Source of the DNA: Vitellaria paradoxa
Taxonomy: Eukaryota > Streptophyta > Magnoliopsida > Ericales > Sapotaceae
Direction of reading: 5' to 3'
Length of the DNA stretch: 64,000 nucleotides
Assembly: GCA_019916065.1 (NCBI GenBank)
Contig: CM034237.1
Location: 41,026,485-41,090,484 of the forward strand
Shown here: positions 25,256 through 36,839 of the stretch, one piece after another
Layout of the letters: every line of letters begins with the position of its first letter
Position numbering within the stretch: the first letter of the stretch is position 1
The notes under the pieces: generated by a model
The model's database searches: none
The model's input: the letters and a program-made list of their open reading frames with translations, nothing else
Told to the model about the DNA's origin: nothing
Translations under genes and position numbers: made by a program

Positions 25256-25767
25256 GGGTGTGCTTGGTGCATCAAATTTGGTGAAAATTTTTAAAAATTT
25301 TTAAAAATCTTTATTACATTTTTACACATTCTTACTTTTTCGAAGTTCGAAAAAAATTCAATACTTTCTAAAAAAAAGTTGATAATTGGAATTCGGCTAA
25401 TCAAATAGCAAAAATTTTTTTGCCATTCTCACCAGGAACTCCCAAGCTACTGAATGACAACCATGTGACTATTTTTTCTAGGGTTGTAGAAACCCTTCCA
25501 ACGGATTGCAGAAACCGTTTCGACGGATTCACACAGCCAACTTCCGTTCAAACAGATTGTAGAAATTGTTTCGAGTCCAGTTTGGTCTATAAAGAGGTCA
25601 TGACTAATATAAAATTTTGAATTCGTCCAAACAGAAATTCAATCCGTCGGGACGGGAATATTACTGTTCATCTCAAAAAAAATACGATTTGAGATGTGTG
25701 CACCAAATATAAAAAATTTTCCCAAATTATATTTTATCTCACTTTTTTTACCACTCCAAACAAACCC
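25256..25767. mobile_element. Harbinger/Tourist-like MITE with TTA duplication
   Basis: The left end GGGTGTGCTTGGTGCA and the inverted right end GGGTTTGTTTGGAGTGG form an imperfect inverted repeat. TTA lies outside both ends (25253-25255 and 25768-25770). The 512-bp interior has a GC-richer core with repeated CCGTTTCGACGGATT-like units and no credible gene. Confidence 0.5.
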
Positions 25768-26241
25768 TTAGTAAGATTTCAATCATACTTTCTTCAATTA
25801 GCACTCGTCCCCCTGATCGAAGTACCAGTCGTTGTGGTCGAGGGGTCATCACTATTCTACTCCCACTATGGTTGAGATAATTTGATGAATTATTATGTTT
25901 GAAATTTTGTCATGTATATATCATCCGTGTTTTTGTGCCGTCAATTACCTTTCTACTATGAGTTAGAGAAGCTGCAGTGCTTTTTACATTATAGCAGCTA
26001 AAGTGTAAAAAATAAAAGGTCTTACTCTACCAAAATACATTTATGTTAGTTATCAAGGCACACTTTAACAATTGCATGTGGTGAAGCTTAAGTGGAAGAG
26101 ATGAAGATTTAGAGAAAATTTTGAAAAGGCGGAAAGATAATTCCAAGCCTGTAATTGTAAAGCTCAATCTCAATTTATTTAGTGTTGGGGACTAAGTTAA
26201 ACTATAATACTTTGTAGTAATCTTTTTGCGATAAGTGGATT

Positions 26242-26988
26242 TAGAGATAGTCATCTTAGCCGATCCGTCTGAATTTGGTCTACTATTCGATCCGAATAAA
26301 TGTGAGATTTGGATTTTCTTTGGAGATTGGATCAGATTTGGATTTAAAAAAAAATTAGATATTAGATCGGATATGGGGATAGGACAATCTCTGTCTTGAA
26401 TCTGCTCCGAATTCGATGTCTGATTCGAATCTACTCTGATCTGCCCTAAAAAATATCCGAACAACATCGAATTCAAGAAATTGAGATGAATAATTATCTT
26501 ATGAACTATCGTATTTTGTATTTACTACTTTGAGTTGGGACAACATTAATACTTTAGAATTATGTATCTTTATTATGTATCGGTTAGTGATGGTACTTTG
26601 GTGAAATATTAGTTTCAGAAATGTTTATGTTTTACTTTGGTAAATTATTATTGTGATAATATTTATGTATTGTTTTAGTTTTGAAGTTAAACATATGCAA
26701 TTAAGTTATGTATCAAGTTAGATGCGGATTCGGTATTTTAGTTTTGGAGATGAACATATGCAATTAAGTTATGTATCAAGTTAGGGGCGGATTCGAAAGC
26801 AGACAGAAGGTTCAGATTTTTAGATATCCGTAGATATATCTATTCTCCGTTTGGAGTGGAGATAGAGGTTTAAAAAAATATCTATTCAGAGTTTGCGGCA
26901 GATTTGGAGATAGATGAAAGATTTGGAGTTTGAATTTGAATTTGAATATTATCATATTCGTTTCTAATCTACTCCATTGCCATTCTTA
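26242..26988. mobile_element. hAT-like MITE with 8-bp duplication
   Basis: The octamer AGTGGATT flanks both ends (26234-26241 and 26989-26996). The ends TAGAGATAGTCATC and, inverted, TAAGAATGGCAATG pair imperfectly, fitting short hAT terminal repeats. The interior is full of GGATTCGGAT- and GATCCGAAT-type inverted motifs and carries no transposase. Confidence 0.65.
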
Positions 26989-27049
26989 AGTGGATTGGTG
27001 CAATTTACATTTTATAAACCCTTAACTAGCGAAAAAAGAAAGTGGGAAG

Positions 27050-27068
27050 GGGGGGGGGGGGCTGGGGG
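27050..27068 (+). repeat. G-rich homopolymer tract
   Basis: Eleven or more G, then CT, then six G and an A in an otherwise AT-rich stretch. It could form a G-quadruplex, and is also a typical place for sequencing error. Confidence 0.7.
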
Positions 27069-27707
27069 GAGCTTTGTTAACGTAAATTAATATTTACTTC
27101 CAATGCCCAGTTTTTATATTGAAAACGGTTGGTGCACCCATTTTTGACAATTTTTTTTTTATTTTTACTTTTATTTTTGGTTAAAACTTGAAAAGTATCA
27201 CTTTTATTTGTTTAATAAAAATTTATAAAAATTAAAGAAAATTTGAAGAAAATTAAAAAAAAAAACTTGATGGTTTTGGATGTTGTAACTTTTTTATGTA
27301 TTTGGTAATTTTTGGTAAAAAAAGGTAGATAAAGTTGAATGTCAGGGGAAGTTAAAAATTTTTGACTTTTGCCAAACGGGGCATGAAGTAACAAAGCATG
27401 GCGTACAAACAAAAATAAAATAAAAAATCAACTTTTTATCAATTTTTTTAATTTTATTTTTAAATTTTTTTAATTTTTATAAATTTTTACTAAATACCCA
27501 ATTACTTACTAAAATGTAATGTGTAAGTTGTAGGTGCAAAGTAATAATTTTTTTTAATTTTTTTATTTTTCTGCCACAAAAGGCCTCATAATGTTAAATT
27601 AGAGCTAAACCTACTGTTGATCCCACTGAATTAAAACAAAATATGATTTGTATTTTAAAAAAATTATATATACGGAAAAACCGGGAAAACAATATTTATC
27701 AGGATGA

Positions 27708-27856
27708 GGGTGTGTTTGAAGTTGTATAAAATTATAAAAATTAATATATCGTATTTTATATAATAAATAAAAAATTTAAATTTTATTACCTCATAATTTA
27801 TGTTCGTAGAAATTTATAAAATTTCGTAATATTTTATTTTGACTCCAATCATAGCC
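27708..27856. mobile_element. Short palindromic MITE, copy C
   Basis: A 149-bp relative of the copies at 9918 and 10131: GGGTGTGTTTGAAGTTGT at the left, TTATTACCTCATAATTTAT in the middle, and an ATTTTATTTTGACTCC right side. TGA lies outside both ends (27705-27707 and 27857-27859). Confidence 0.5.
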
Positions 27857-28020
27857 TGAGTGCATTTCTTCAAGATATTTTTTATTTAAAATTTGATAAA
27901 ATCAGCACGTCAAAATTTCCCCAAGAATTGTACAACGGCGGTCGTGACTTTCAGTTTCAGCCATTATTGTGTATGGCTTGAGACCTGCAACATCAACAAC
28001 TAAAATCGAATAACGGTTTA

Positions 28021-28415
28021 GGCCTTGTTTGAAAGTTATCTTTTAGCAGAAGAAAGTTAACTTTTATTTTTAGTAACTTTTATCTCCCGTTTGGTAATTT
28101 AAATTTTAGTAGAAATTAATCAATCTTCACTTGATTGGTGTTTGACAAAATATTAATTTTTATCTTTTTTTACTTAGTTACAGTAACTTGTTTAAGTCAA
28201 AAATTAACAAAATTTTTAATAAATACACAAAAATTTGTCAAAAATTTCTAAAAGTTACCAAAAAATTTTATTAAACACCCAAACGTTGGTAAAAATTACT
28301 AAAAGTAACTAAAAAAATTGCTACTTATTTTACCAAAGACACAAAAAAATTTAACTACTAACTTTTGATTAAAAAATATCAAAAGTTACTAAAAATTGAA
28401 CTTCTAAACTGCGCT
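28021..28415. mobile_element. MITE-like element with TTA flanks
   Basis: The left end GGCCTTGTTTGAAAGTT and the inverted right end AGCGCAGTTTAGAAGTT are similar. The interior arms (AGTAACTTTTAT and AAAAGTTACTAAAA) are inverted copies. TTA lies outside both ends (28018-28020 and 28416-28418). A related right end, AAATGAGCC followed by TTA, occurs at 29611-29622, so a longer nested element is possible. Confidence 0.4.
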
Positions 28416-28421
28416 TTAATA

Positions 28422-31400
28422 GGTAAAATTTTTTCTATGTTTGATAAAATAAATAGAAATTTTTAATAAATTTTAAGTGTTTGATAAAATAAATAGAAAA
28501 TTTTAAGTATTTGGTAAAAAAATTTGATAACTTTTGAGTTAATTTAAATTGAAATGGTGAAAGTATTTCATTTGGCAAAAGATATAGAAATTTTTAGGTA
28601 CTTAGTAAAAATGTGGGAATGTTGGCACTCCTTCATAAATTTTCCTCACTTCTTATCATTTTTTTAGCTCATACAAAATTACAAAACTAACTTTGTGGTA
28701 GATATCAATTATAAAATATATCAAATACCATAATTACCTTGCCTTTTTATTTATTATTACAAAACTAAAATTCTCTATCTTTTACTTTTCCATAACATTC
28801 TCTAACTTTTTTATTAATTTGCATATTAAATTTAAAATCTACTATCAACTATAATTTCATGAAGTAGTGTGAGGGAACTTTTATAATAGTTTTTAAAATT
28901 AGTTTGTAAATATATATTTTAAGTTTATTTTATCGAAAATCAAACAAGAAAATAAATAATTATTGTTTTTTAATTGATACAAAGCTAGATATCATAATTG
29001 TTGATCAATTCATACACTAATGAAAATAACTAAAATAAAAGTAAATCAAATTTAAATTCTAACATTTATCCTCAACACCAGCCACTATTAAAAAAATATA
29101 AACAGTTCAAAATAATTTAAAAGTTTTAACAAAAACCCTCTTTAAATTACTTAGCAAAAAAATTACAAATAAGAATTGTAGAGAGAGAGAGAGGGGGGTG
29201 AGCATATGAGAGTCTGAAAGATGTAATCACAAAAGTGAAAAATGGAGTTACAAAGAAGTGAAAAGGTGAAAATGTTAATTTTATAATAGTAAATGAAAAA
29301 GAAAGGTTGTTATGGTACTTAAAGTGTTTTGTATTAATTGTGTTCTATTAATTACAAAGTTAATTTATAATTTTGTAGAACAAAAATTTACAAAGAGTGG
29401 GGGAAATTTTTAAAAGAATGCCAATATCCCCACCCTTAGTAAAAAAATTTTGATAACTTTTGAGTCAGTTTAAATTAAAATGGTCATATATCTCCTTGTT
29501 AACTTAGCAAAAATTGGTGTTTTGAAAATCCATAACTTAAACAAAATTAATAACTTTTGATATTTTACTAAACAATTAAAATAACAAAAGTTGATTTTTT
29601 TAACTCGTCCAAATGAGCCTTAGTATTTGTCTTTCCAAAGATCCATAAAAGTGGTTTTGGCCATTCAATACAAATCACCAATCACCATACACTTTTTATG
29701 GCCATTCAATGCATATCACCCACACCAGAGACAGTACAAATAGTGGAGTAATACGATGGTTGAATTAATTTATTAAAATTAAAAATTTAATTAAAATTAA
29801 ATTTATTTATTTTTTAAGTTAAGTTTCAGGAAACTTTTAATCAAATTGAATTCAAATAATTTAATATTTTATATTATGTTTATCAAATATTAATTTATCA
29901 AATTAAAATCTGAATTAATTCAATGACATAATAAATTTAAAAGTATAATTTGATTAGATTTGATTATATTTTGAGTCGACTTCTAGCAAACTTACAATCA
30001 AATGGAACTTAATTAAATATCCAAGAAATTTAATTTTTTTCTAATAGTCTTACATAAAATAAGCACTAATAAATGTGAATAACATAGATGAAAGCTATTT
30101 TCAAAGTAAAAGCGAAAATAAAAAATTGGTGGGAAAGTGATAAAAGACAAGGCAATTTTTTTTTTAATTCTTTTAATCAAACTAAATCTTAATATTTGCA
30201 CGGACAAAATTATGCACTGACTGCCAACAATAAAGATTTCAACAACTTTGAAGCTTTCCAAAATACAAAGTAAATAGTTGTTTACCGTACGTAAATTTTT
30301 TATGCATTTTTTGTAATTTTTTTTTAAAGAAGTGATTTACATACTTTAAAGTCATTAAAAATAAACAAATTAATCTTAATTAAAAAATTATATAAAATGG
30401 AAAAATAATAAAAAAAGTCGGCTATTCTTTAATTTATCAAGTTAATCTTGCTTTATACCGTATGTTCACAATTTATTTGGATGGACTAGCTATTAGCTAA
30501 TTGTCTTTTTGTTACAAATAAATTTAAAAAAAAAAAAGAAAAAGAGGAACTATTTGAAATTGTGCATTTAATTCAACCATAATTCTGTTTCTATATCTAG
30601 GAGTGGTTATAGTTCAGTTAACTAAATCATGAGTCAGGAAAAAAAAAATCGAACTGATCAAGTTAATTTTTTTTCTTTAAATCGAAACCAAATCTTTATG
30701 AATGGTTAATCGCTCAAACTAATTCAGTTACTTACCCTCTTTTTTTTTTATAAAATAATTATCAATGTAACTAATTAATTATACATTCAAGAATATAAAA
30801 ATAATATATATTAATAATATATATAATATATATTAAGAAATTATATAATATATTAATATATAATAAATATATATTATATAATTTATATTAATAATAAAAT
30901 TTTATCGATTAACCGAACTGACGGTTAATGTTCATTAAAAACTGAAATTGAATCGAAAATGAAAAATTAAAAAACTAAAACTGAAACCGAAACTATTGGT
31001 TTGGTTTACTGTAATTTTAAAATCAATTTGATCTGTTGGATTTAGTTTTACGGTTTACTAGTTTTTTTTTTTTTTTAAGCTCACCGCTACCCATGTCTCC
31101 CGCATTGCGTTGGGGGTGTGTTTGTGTACGGAATATAAATGGAAGATGGGAAATGAGTCTATCTTTTTTAACCGATTTAACTTTAGACTTATGTTTGATT
31201 TGTGGGGTTCTATATTTGGATTGGGGTTTATATCTTCAAAATAGGGATATAGGATTGGGGTTTATATCTTCAAAATAGGGGTTTATACTATCCCATAGGA
31301 TGAAATGATATATCTCCTCCACCTTGAATTTGTTTTTCATTAAAATTTAAGTTTAAAATTATTTTTTATAATATTTTATGTCAAATTATATATTTTATCT

Positions 31401-31464
31401 TATTTTATATCCCACTAATCAAACATTAAAAAAATAATATCACATAAAAAAACTAATTCTATAT
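28422..31464. other. AT-rich intergenic DNA
   Basis: No gene recognised. It contains repeated GATAAAATAAATAGAAA units (28440-28500), an AG microsatellite with a G run (about 29181-29198) and TA-rich tracts at 30800-30890. The segment 30600-31095, with many CGGTT and AACCGAA motifs, resembles a decayed hAT-type MITE (GGAGTGGTTATAG at one end, the inverse of GCTCACCGCTACCC at the other). A 24-bp unit is tandemly duplicated at about 31227-31282 (GGGGTTTATATCTTCAAAAT). Confidence 0.5.
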
Positions 31465-31467
31465 TAT

Positions 31468-32118
31468 GGGTGCGTTTGGAGCAAAAAAAAAAAAAAAAAC
31501 TAAAAAAAAAATTTGTTTTGGAGTTTGGAGTGTAAAAAGTTATTTTGAAATGATAGGTGAAGGTTTGTATTTGATTTAATATAAAGTTATTAAAAATTAT
31601 ATAAAGTGACACGTGACATAATTTCAATGAAAAATCTTGAAAAAATTTGAAGTTCTGTGAAACTTTTTGATACAAATGTCACTTTAATTTTTAAAAAAGT
31701 TTAAGTTCCAATGGATCGCACCATTTTGGCTCGTTCTAATGGATTTTGATAACTTTTTCAAAAAAATTATAATTTTTTTGGAGTTTGAAAAAGGTGAAAC
31801 TTTTGAGATTTTTAAAAATTTTTTGAACTTTTTTGGTGTTTCAAATGACACCAATATTCAATCTTATGTATTATCTCATAATATTATTTATACTATATTA
31901 TTCAATATCTCCAATCAAACATATCATATCTAATCTCATATATTTTTTAGTATTATTACTATATTCATTATCTAAGGTGTATTTAAAGTGGTAAAAAGTT
32001 AATAAAATTAATAAAAATTATAATCCCAAAATTTATGCAGTAAGATAAAAAATTAAAAATTTTTTATTTTAAAAATTTTTAAAGAGTTGTAGTAAAATAC
32101 GGTGATCTAAACGCACCC
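31468..32118. mobile_element. Candidate MITE, GGGTGCGTTTGGA ends
   Basis: The left end GGGTGCGTTTGGA and the inverted right end GGGTGCGTTTAGA are nearly identical over 13 bp, bounding a 651-bp non-coding AT-rich interior. The flanking trinucleotides TAT and TAA do not match, so the boundaries or the superfamily are unproven. Confidence 0.4.
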
Positions 32119-32442
32119 TAATCCCATCCATCAAACAACTTCAAGGGTATTTTTGTCAAAAAAAAAAAAAAAAAAACCTTAAGGGCATTTTTGCCGTTTT
32201 GACGCTTCGCCAGTTTACTAGCTCGTGGGTGTTTTCGGCTTTGGCCACTGGGAGATCAGATCGGCGCAGAAATTTGTTAAGAATGCCCATTCGTTGCTTC
32301 CACCTGTGTGACGCTGACCCTGCCATGTCATCGGCCAATTGCTTATATCCACGTCATCCCACGGCTCCCTATCTAGCGGTTCAGACCGCTTCACCGTACT
32401 AAAATCAATCGGCTCCCATCCCGGGTTCCAGACCCTTCCTCA

Positions 32443-32449
32443 TATATAA
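32443..32449 (+). promoter_or_regulatory. Candidate TATA box of the PI4K gamma gene
   Basis: TATATAA in a GC-richer stretch that starts at about 32180, just upstream of a long untranslated leader. A CCACGTCATCC motif (bZIP-type ACGT core) lies about 90 bp upstream, at about 32350. The start site is inferred to be near 32475. Confidence 0.5.
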
Positions 32450-32838
32450 CAAGAGAAACTGATGGAGACGCCATGCTAGTCCTACGTTCTAACCAGGGTT
32501 GGTTACCTAACCAGGTTTGAACCTAGACAAGAGTTAGAAGAACGTTCGCCGAAGCGCGAGAGACAATCGATATATATAGATAGGTGTAGGGAGAGAATGT
32601 TGAGAGGGAGCACTGAGCGAATCGAAGAAGGAAGGCGGAGGGGAGGATAGAGGGGGTTTCTTCGGGTTGGAGAGTAAGCTTGAGGAGCACTCTGATCCAA
32701 TACCCTACCCTCGTGACCCTTCGGAATCGGACCCTTGGCCGCCTTTTTGGATCTCCCAGAGTCGACCAACGGTTCGTGTTGCTTTCTGAACCGTCTTATC
32801 CTCTCTCCGTGTGTGGTTCTCTCGGATCTAGCAGTCTG

Positions 32839-33307
32839 GTGAGTCGAGAACTTTGATTTATTGTGTTTTTGAATGTGATGTTTTCGAATTACGTTCTTCT
32901 TAGTTAGTTAACTCAATCACGTCGTTGATCACTTTGAACATCGGTTTTGCGTTGTGGCGGTAAAGAGGTCTGTTCCAATCGATACGGATTTCGATTCAAA
33001 TGTTGAGGTTTATTCGTAATCAAATATAGTTTGAGATATTAATGTTATGTTTCTCTTTCTTTTCGATTTTTCTCTATTTTTGTTGATTTTGGAGGTGAAA
33101 TTCTTTGCATTTCTTGACGATAATTTCTATCTATCCCTTTTTTTTTTTTAAATCTATTTTTTAACCAGATTTTCTACTGGTTAAACTGCAGAAGAAGGCC
33201 TTTTTGGTTAAATGCTAATGATCGGCAAGAAAGCTAGTATTTTTATAGCATGTTGATATCTGATACTGAAGAAATCCTTGTTTTTCGATCTGTAAAAAAT
33301 ACGTTTG

Positions 33308-33340
<33 letters not shown>

Positions 33341-33754
33341 TTAATATTAATGACGGTGTTAACTATTTGATTGTGTTAGATTTTGCTGGTGTCCTAGTGT
33401 TTTTTTTTTTTAAGTCTGTATTTTGTTTAATTGCTGAGAAAATGGTGAAGAATTTATTTACATGTGGAATCTAAGAGCTTGTATAAGTGAAGGCATCACT
33501 AGATTCTAACCCGCATGCTACTGAGCCTGATACAGCGATTTGGTGATATAGAAATTTGGTTAGACTGGAAATTAGCGGATGGCTGGAGAATTTTTCGTTT
33601 TAATTGGTGATATTTATTACTAATATTTCATTCATGATTAGGAGCCATATCTAGCTACCCCCCCCCCGGGGGGGGAGGAGGGGGGGTTGTTATATATCTT
33701 GATCAAAAAGCGGCGTTATCTTGCCTTGTTTGATTCAGTGTTATTTCTTTACAG
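32839..33754 (+). other. Probable leader (5' UTR) intron of the PI4K gamma gene
   Basis: CTG|GTGAGT at 32836-32844 is a strong donor. TTATTTCTTTACAG ending at 33754 is a good acceptor, giving a 916-nt intron in the untranslated leader. The interior is T-rich and holds an (ATT)n run at 33308-33342 and a C9/G8 palindrome at about 33659-33690. A second acceptor, ATTGTCAG at 33914, is also possible. Plant leader introns often raise expression; that role is not shown here. Confidence 0.5.
33308..33342. repeat. (ATT)n microsatellite
   Basis: About twelve ATT units inside the presumed leader intron, read directly. Confidence 0.9.
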
Positions 33755-34039
33755 ATTGTACTCTCCGCCCCCTCCTGAGCATCAGATGGGTCTTTGAGCT
33801 TGGTGATCGAGCTACCTCTATTTCTTGGTCTCCTCTTTTGCTTTGGTTTTTACTTGTTTTGAGATTGAGATATGGGGGAATTTTAGGTTCCATTTACTGA
33901 TTAATGATTGTCAGGGCATCATACCTTATTCTTGTGTTGGCTCCTGAGTTTGGCGCCTGCTTGAGAGAGAGGAAGCAACTCTCTTCTGCTGCCATCTCTC
34001 TTGCTGCCTGTGACTGTCATTGGTCTTTCTCTTCCTTTC

Positions 34040-35968
34040 ATGTCTCCTAACTTGGACAGCCCTGTTCAGACACAAATGGCTGTGACAGTGTTTAAGAGCC
34101 CGCTTAGTGGGGAGTGCCATGGAAGCAACAGGATGGAAGGCAAGCCTGTTGGGAGGAGACGTGTTTTTGTGCAAACTGAAACTGGTTGCGTGTTGGGAAT
34201 GGAGTTAGATCGGAGTGATAATGCACATACAGTGAAGAGGAGGTTGCAGATTGCCCTTAACGTTCCAACTGAAGAGAGCTCATTGACATTTGGGGATATG
34301 GTATTAAAAAATGACCTTAGTGCCGTTCGAAGTGATTCTCCTCTTCTTCTGACACGAAACATGCTGCACAGAAGCTCATCAACCCCTTGTCTTTCACCAA
34401 CTGGGAGAGATATCCAGCAACAGAGAGATCACAGTGGTCCGATTGAGATATTAGGGCACTCGGATAGCTTTGCTAGAACTAAGCAACTTGTCAAGGAAAT
34501 TGTTAAAGCAATGAAGATTGGGGTTGATCCAATTCCTGTTCATAGTGGTCTTGGAGGTGCATATTATTTTAGAAACAACAGAGGTGAGAGTGTTGCCATT
34601 GTGAAGCCCACGGATGAAGAACCTTTTGCACCTAACAATCCCAAAGGCTTTGTGGGTAAAGCTCTTGGCCAACCAGGTCTGAAACGCTCTGTGCGGGTTG
34701 GGGAAACAGGATTCAGAGAAGTTGCAGCTTATCTTCTTGACTATGGTCACTTTGCTAATGTTCCTCCTACTGCACTGGTGAAGATAACTCACTCTATCTT
34801 CAATGTCAATGATGGGGTAAATGGAAACAAGCATCATGGTAAGAAGCAAGTTAGCAAGATTGCGTCATTCCAACAATTCATCCAACATGATTTTGATGCC
34901 AGTGACCATGGGACTTCAAGCTTCCCAGTCGCTGCTGTTCATCGAATTGGGATGTTGGACATTAGGATTTTTAATACTGATAGGCATGCAGGGAATCTTT
35001 TGGTTAGGAAGCTAGATGGCGCTGGGAGGTTTGGTCAGGTGGAACTCATTCCAATTGATCACGGCCTTTGCCTGCCAGAAAGTTTGGAGGATCCATACTT
35101 TGAGTGGATCCATTGGCCTCAGGCTTCAATTCCATTTTCAGAGGATGAGCTTGAGTATATAAAAAATCTTGATCCTATTAGAGACGCTGAGATGCTTCGG
35201 AGTGAGCTCCCTGTGATTCGAGAGGCCTGCCTCCGGGTTTTAGTTCTCTGTACAATTTTCCTCAAGGAAGCTGTTGATTGTGGACTCTGTCTTGCTGAGA
35301 TTGGTGAGATGATGAGCAGGGAGTTCCGAATTGGTGATGAGGAACCCAGTGAGCTTGAGGTTATATGTATTGAGGCAAAGAAGCTAATAACTGAGAGGGA
35401 AGGCTTATCCCCAAAGGCTGAAGTAGGAGATGAGGAGTTCCAATTTGATATTGATTGTGAAGAAGCAGAACTTGAGTTTATGCCTAAAATGGCTTCAGAC
35501 AACTTTTTGACCAGAGTGCCATTCAGTTTTGGTTATGTAGGCAGTAATGGCCGTTGCCCACTTTCTAGAGTGGAGGAAAGCTTTGAGGAAGAAGAGGAAA
35601 GTGAAGGAGACGAAGAGGAAAAGCGTTTTGTAGGCCTTCCACTTCGTGAAAAGTTACCTGTGGTTTCAAAGCTATCCATGTCCCTCAAGAATACCAGTTT
35701 AGGTGGGAAGAATCAGAAGTACCCTAAATTCCCGGGATCAAAATTAGAGCATCATTATATGGCAAATTCGTCATCTGGGCACAAGAGTGCGAAAGAGCCG
35801 CTTCCTGCCAGTGTGTGTTTTGTGAATTTTGCGGACATGACTGAGGAGGAATGGTTGCCGTTCTTAGAGAAGTTCAAAGAGCTGCTGTACCAAGCCTTTG
35901 ACAAGCGGAAATCTGTGACCTTCGGTCAGAGGCAGAGACAGAGGCTTGGGACTTCCTGCCAGTTTTGA
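34040..35968 (+). CDS. PI4KG: Phosphatidylinositol 4-kinase gamma (type II, ubiquitin-like domain kinase)
   Basis: This encodes 642 residues in one uninterrupted exon, near the usual length of Arabidopsis PI4K gamma 5-7. The start is taken at MSPNLDSPVQ because that N-terminus is conserved in the family; an upstream in-frame ATG at 34001 would add 13 unconserved residues. A single ubiquitin-like domain spans about 41-107. The PI3/PI4-kinase domain runs about 163-430, with the ATP-binding AIVKP lysine (189), catalytic loop FNTDRHAGN (311-319) and metal-binding DHG (340-342). An acidic run lies at 512-528, and the C-terminal FADMTEEEWLPFLEKF segment is kept. Family members are membrane-associated; several plant ones act as Ser/Thr protein kinases rather than lipid kinases, so substrate is uncertain. 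No damage is visible. The gene has a promoter-like GC-rich region, a leader intron and a poly(A) signal at 36276. Confidence 0.96.
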   Translation: MSPNLDSPVQTQMAVTVFKSPLSGECHGSNRMEGKPVGRRRVFVQTETGCVLGMELDRSDNAHTVKRRLQIALNVPTEESSLTFGDMVLKNDLSAVRSDSPLLLTRNMLHRSSSTPCLSPTGRDIQQQRDHSGPIEILGHSDSFARTKQLVKEIVKAMKIGVDPIPVHSGLGGAYYFRNNRGESVAIVKPTDEEPFAPNNPKGFVGKALGQPGLKRSVRVGETGFREVAAYLLDYGHFANVPPTALVKITHSIFNVNDGVNGNKHHGKKQVSKIASFQQFIQHDFDASDHGTSSFPVAAVHRIGMLDIRIFNTDRHAGNLLVRKLDGAGRFGQVELIPIDHGLCLPESLEDPYFEWIHWPQASIPFSEDELEYIKNLDPIRDAEMLRSELPVIREACLRVLVLCTIFLKEAVDCGLCLAEIGEMMSREFRIGDEEPSELEVICIEAKKLITEREGLSPKAEVGDEEFQFDIDCEEAELEFMPKMASDNFLTRVPFSFGYVGSNGRCPLSRVEESFEEEEESEGDEEEKRFVGLPLREKLPVVSKLSMSLKNTSLGGKNQKYPKFPGSKLEHHYMANSSSGHKSAKEPLPASVCFVNFADMTEEEWLPFLEKFKELLYQAFDKRKSVTFGQRQRQRLGTSCQF

Positions 35969-36081
35969 GTTATTACTATATGTTGTTGGTAGTAGAAGAT
36001 GAGGCTGAGAGTGAGAGTGGAAGCGAGGAATAACATTTGAATGTCTGTCGGAGTGAAGGATTTCCTAGGGTAAGATTTGGG

Positions 36082-36110
36082 TTTTACCTTTTTTTTTTTT
36101 TTTTTTTTTT
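36082..36110 (+). repeat. Poly-T tract in the 3' untranslated region
   Basis: Over twenty T after the PI4K stop codon, followed by a (TA)n run at about 36186-36207. Both lie in the presumed 3' UTR. Confidence 0.8.
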
Positions 36111-36186
36111 CCTGTAGTAGTTGAGAGCAACGTTAGGAAGCAGTGCTGTGAATATTTTTTCCAGGCAGCTGAATGAAATGGCTGTG

Positions 36187-36219
<33 letters not shown>

Positions 36220-36275
36220 AATATTATTTTATTTTTCTTTACGCTACGTGGACTTGTTAGATAAATAATCTTTTC

Positions 36276-36281
36276 AATAAA
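36276..36281 (+). promoter_or_regulatory. Poly(A) signal of the PI4K gamma gene
   Basis: AATAAA about 308 bp after the stop codon, in a T-rich context, the best match downstream of the coding region. It gives a 3' UTR of roughly 330 nt. Confidence 0.5.
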
Positions 36282-36384
36282 AAATCCAAAAAATAACAAA
36301 TTATGTAAATGTTGAATTGTGTGTTTCTCAGGGCTGTTTGGATTTTGTTTAATTTGGCTTATTTTTATATCCTTTCCTTGCAAA

Positions 36385-36831
36385 TAGGGGTGGAAACGAA
36401 CCGAGCCGTTCGCGAGCTATACGAGTTCGGCTCGAAAAAAATTCGACTCGAGCTCGATTCGTGAGTTAAACGAACTCGAACCGAGCTTTGATTTTTGGTT
36501 CGTTTTGGATTCGAGCTCGAGTTTAGAGAAACTTGGCTTGAAAGTTCGCGAGTAGGTTCGGTTAGAATAATATATATTTTTTTAATAATATTTTTATATT
36601 TTTAATAATATTTTTATTATATTTTTTAAATATATTATATTTTAAATTAAAACGATGTCGTTTTAGTTTAATCGAGTTATTCGCGAGCTTAATCGAGTTG
36701 AAATTCTTCTTTATCGAACTGAGCTCGAACCTATATAAAAACTTGAATCGAGTTCAAGTTCGAACTCAATATAAAAAGTTCGAGCCGGTCTCGATCATGT
36801 TAAGGTTCGGTTCAGCTCGTTTCCAGCCCCA
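36385..36831. mobile_element. hAT-type MITE with perfect 8-bp duplication
   Basis: CTTGCAAA occurs exactly at both edges (36377-36384 and 36832-36839). The terminal inverted repeats are TAGGGGTGGAAACGA and, inverted, TGGGGCTGGAAACGA. The interior consists of many GAGCTCG, TTCGAGC and CGAACTCGA motifs in both orientations and has no transposase. It sits about 100 bp beyond the PI4K poly(A) signal. Confidence 0.85.
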
Positions 36832-36839
36832 CTTGCAAA

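Noticed and set aside
28424..28560. Direct repeats GATAAAATAAATAGAAA as a CRISPR-like array
   Set aside because: Only two or three imperfect AT-rich units without regular spacers, in a plant nuclear genome. Simple sequence duplication.
28021..29619. A single 1.6-kb Harbinger-like element with TTA flanks
   Set aside because: The shorter 28021-28415 unit has better-matched ends and internal arms. The far end at 29619 probably belongs to another copy.
34066..35502. Minus-strand open frames within the PI4K gene (e.g. 34451-34849 and 35119-35502)
   Set aside because: They are antisense shadows of a strongly conserved plus-strand coding region.
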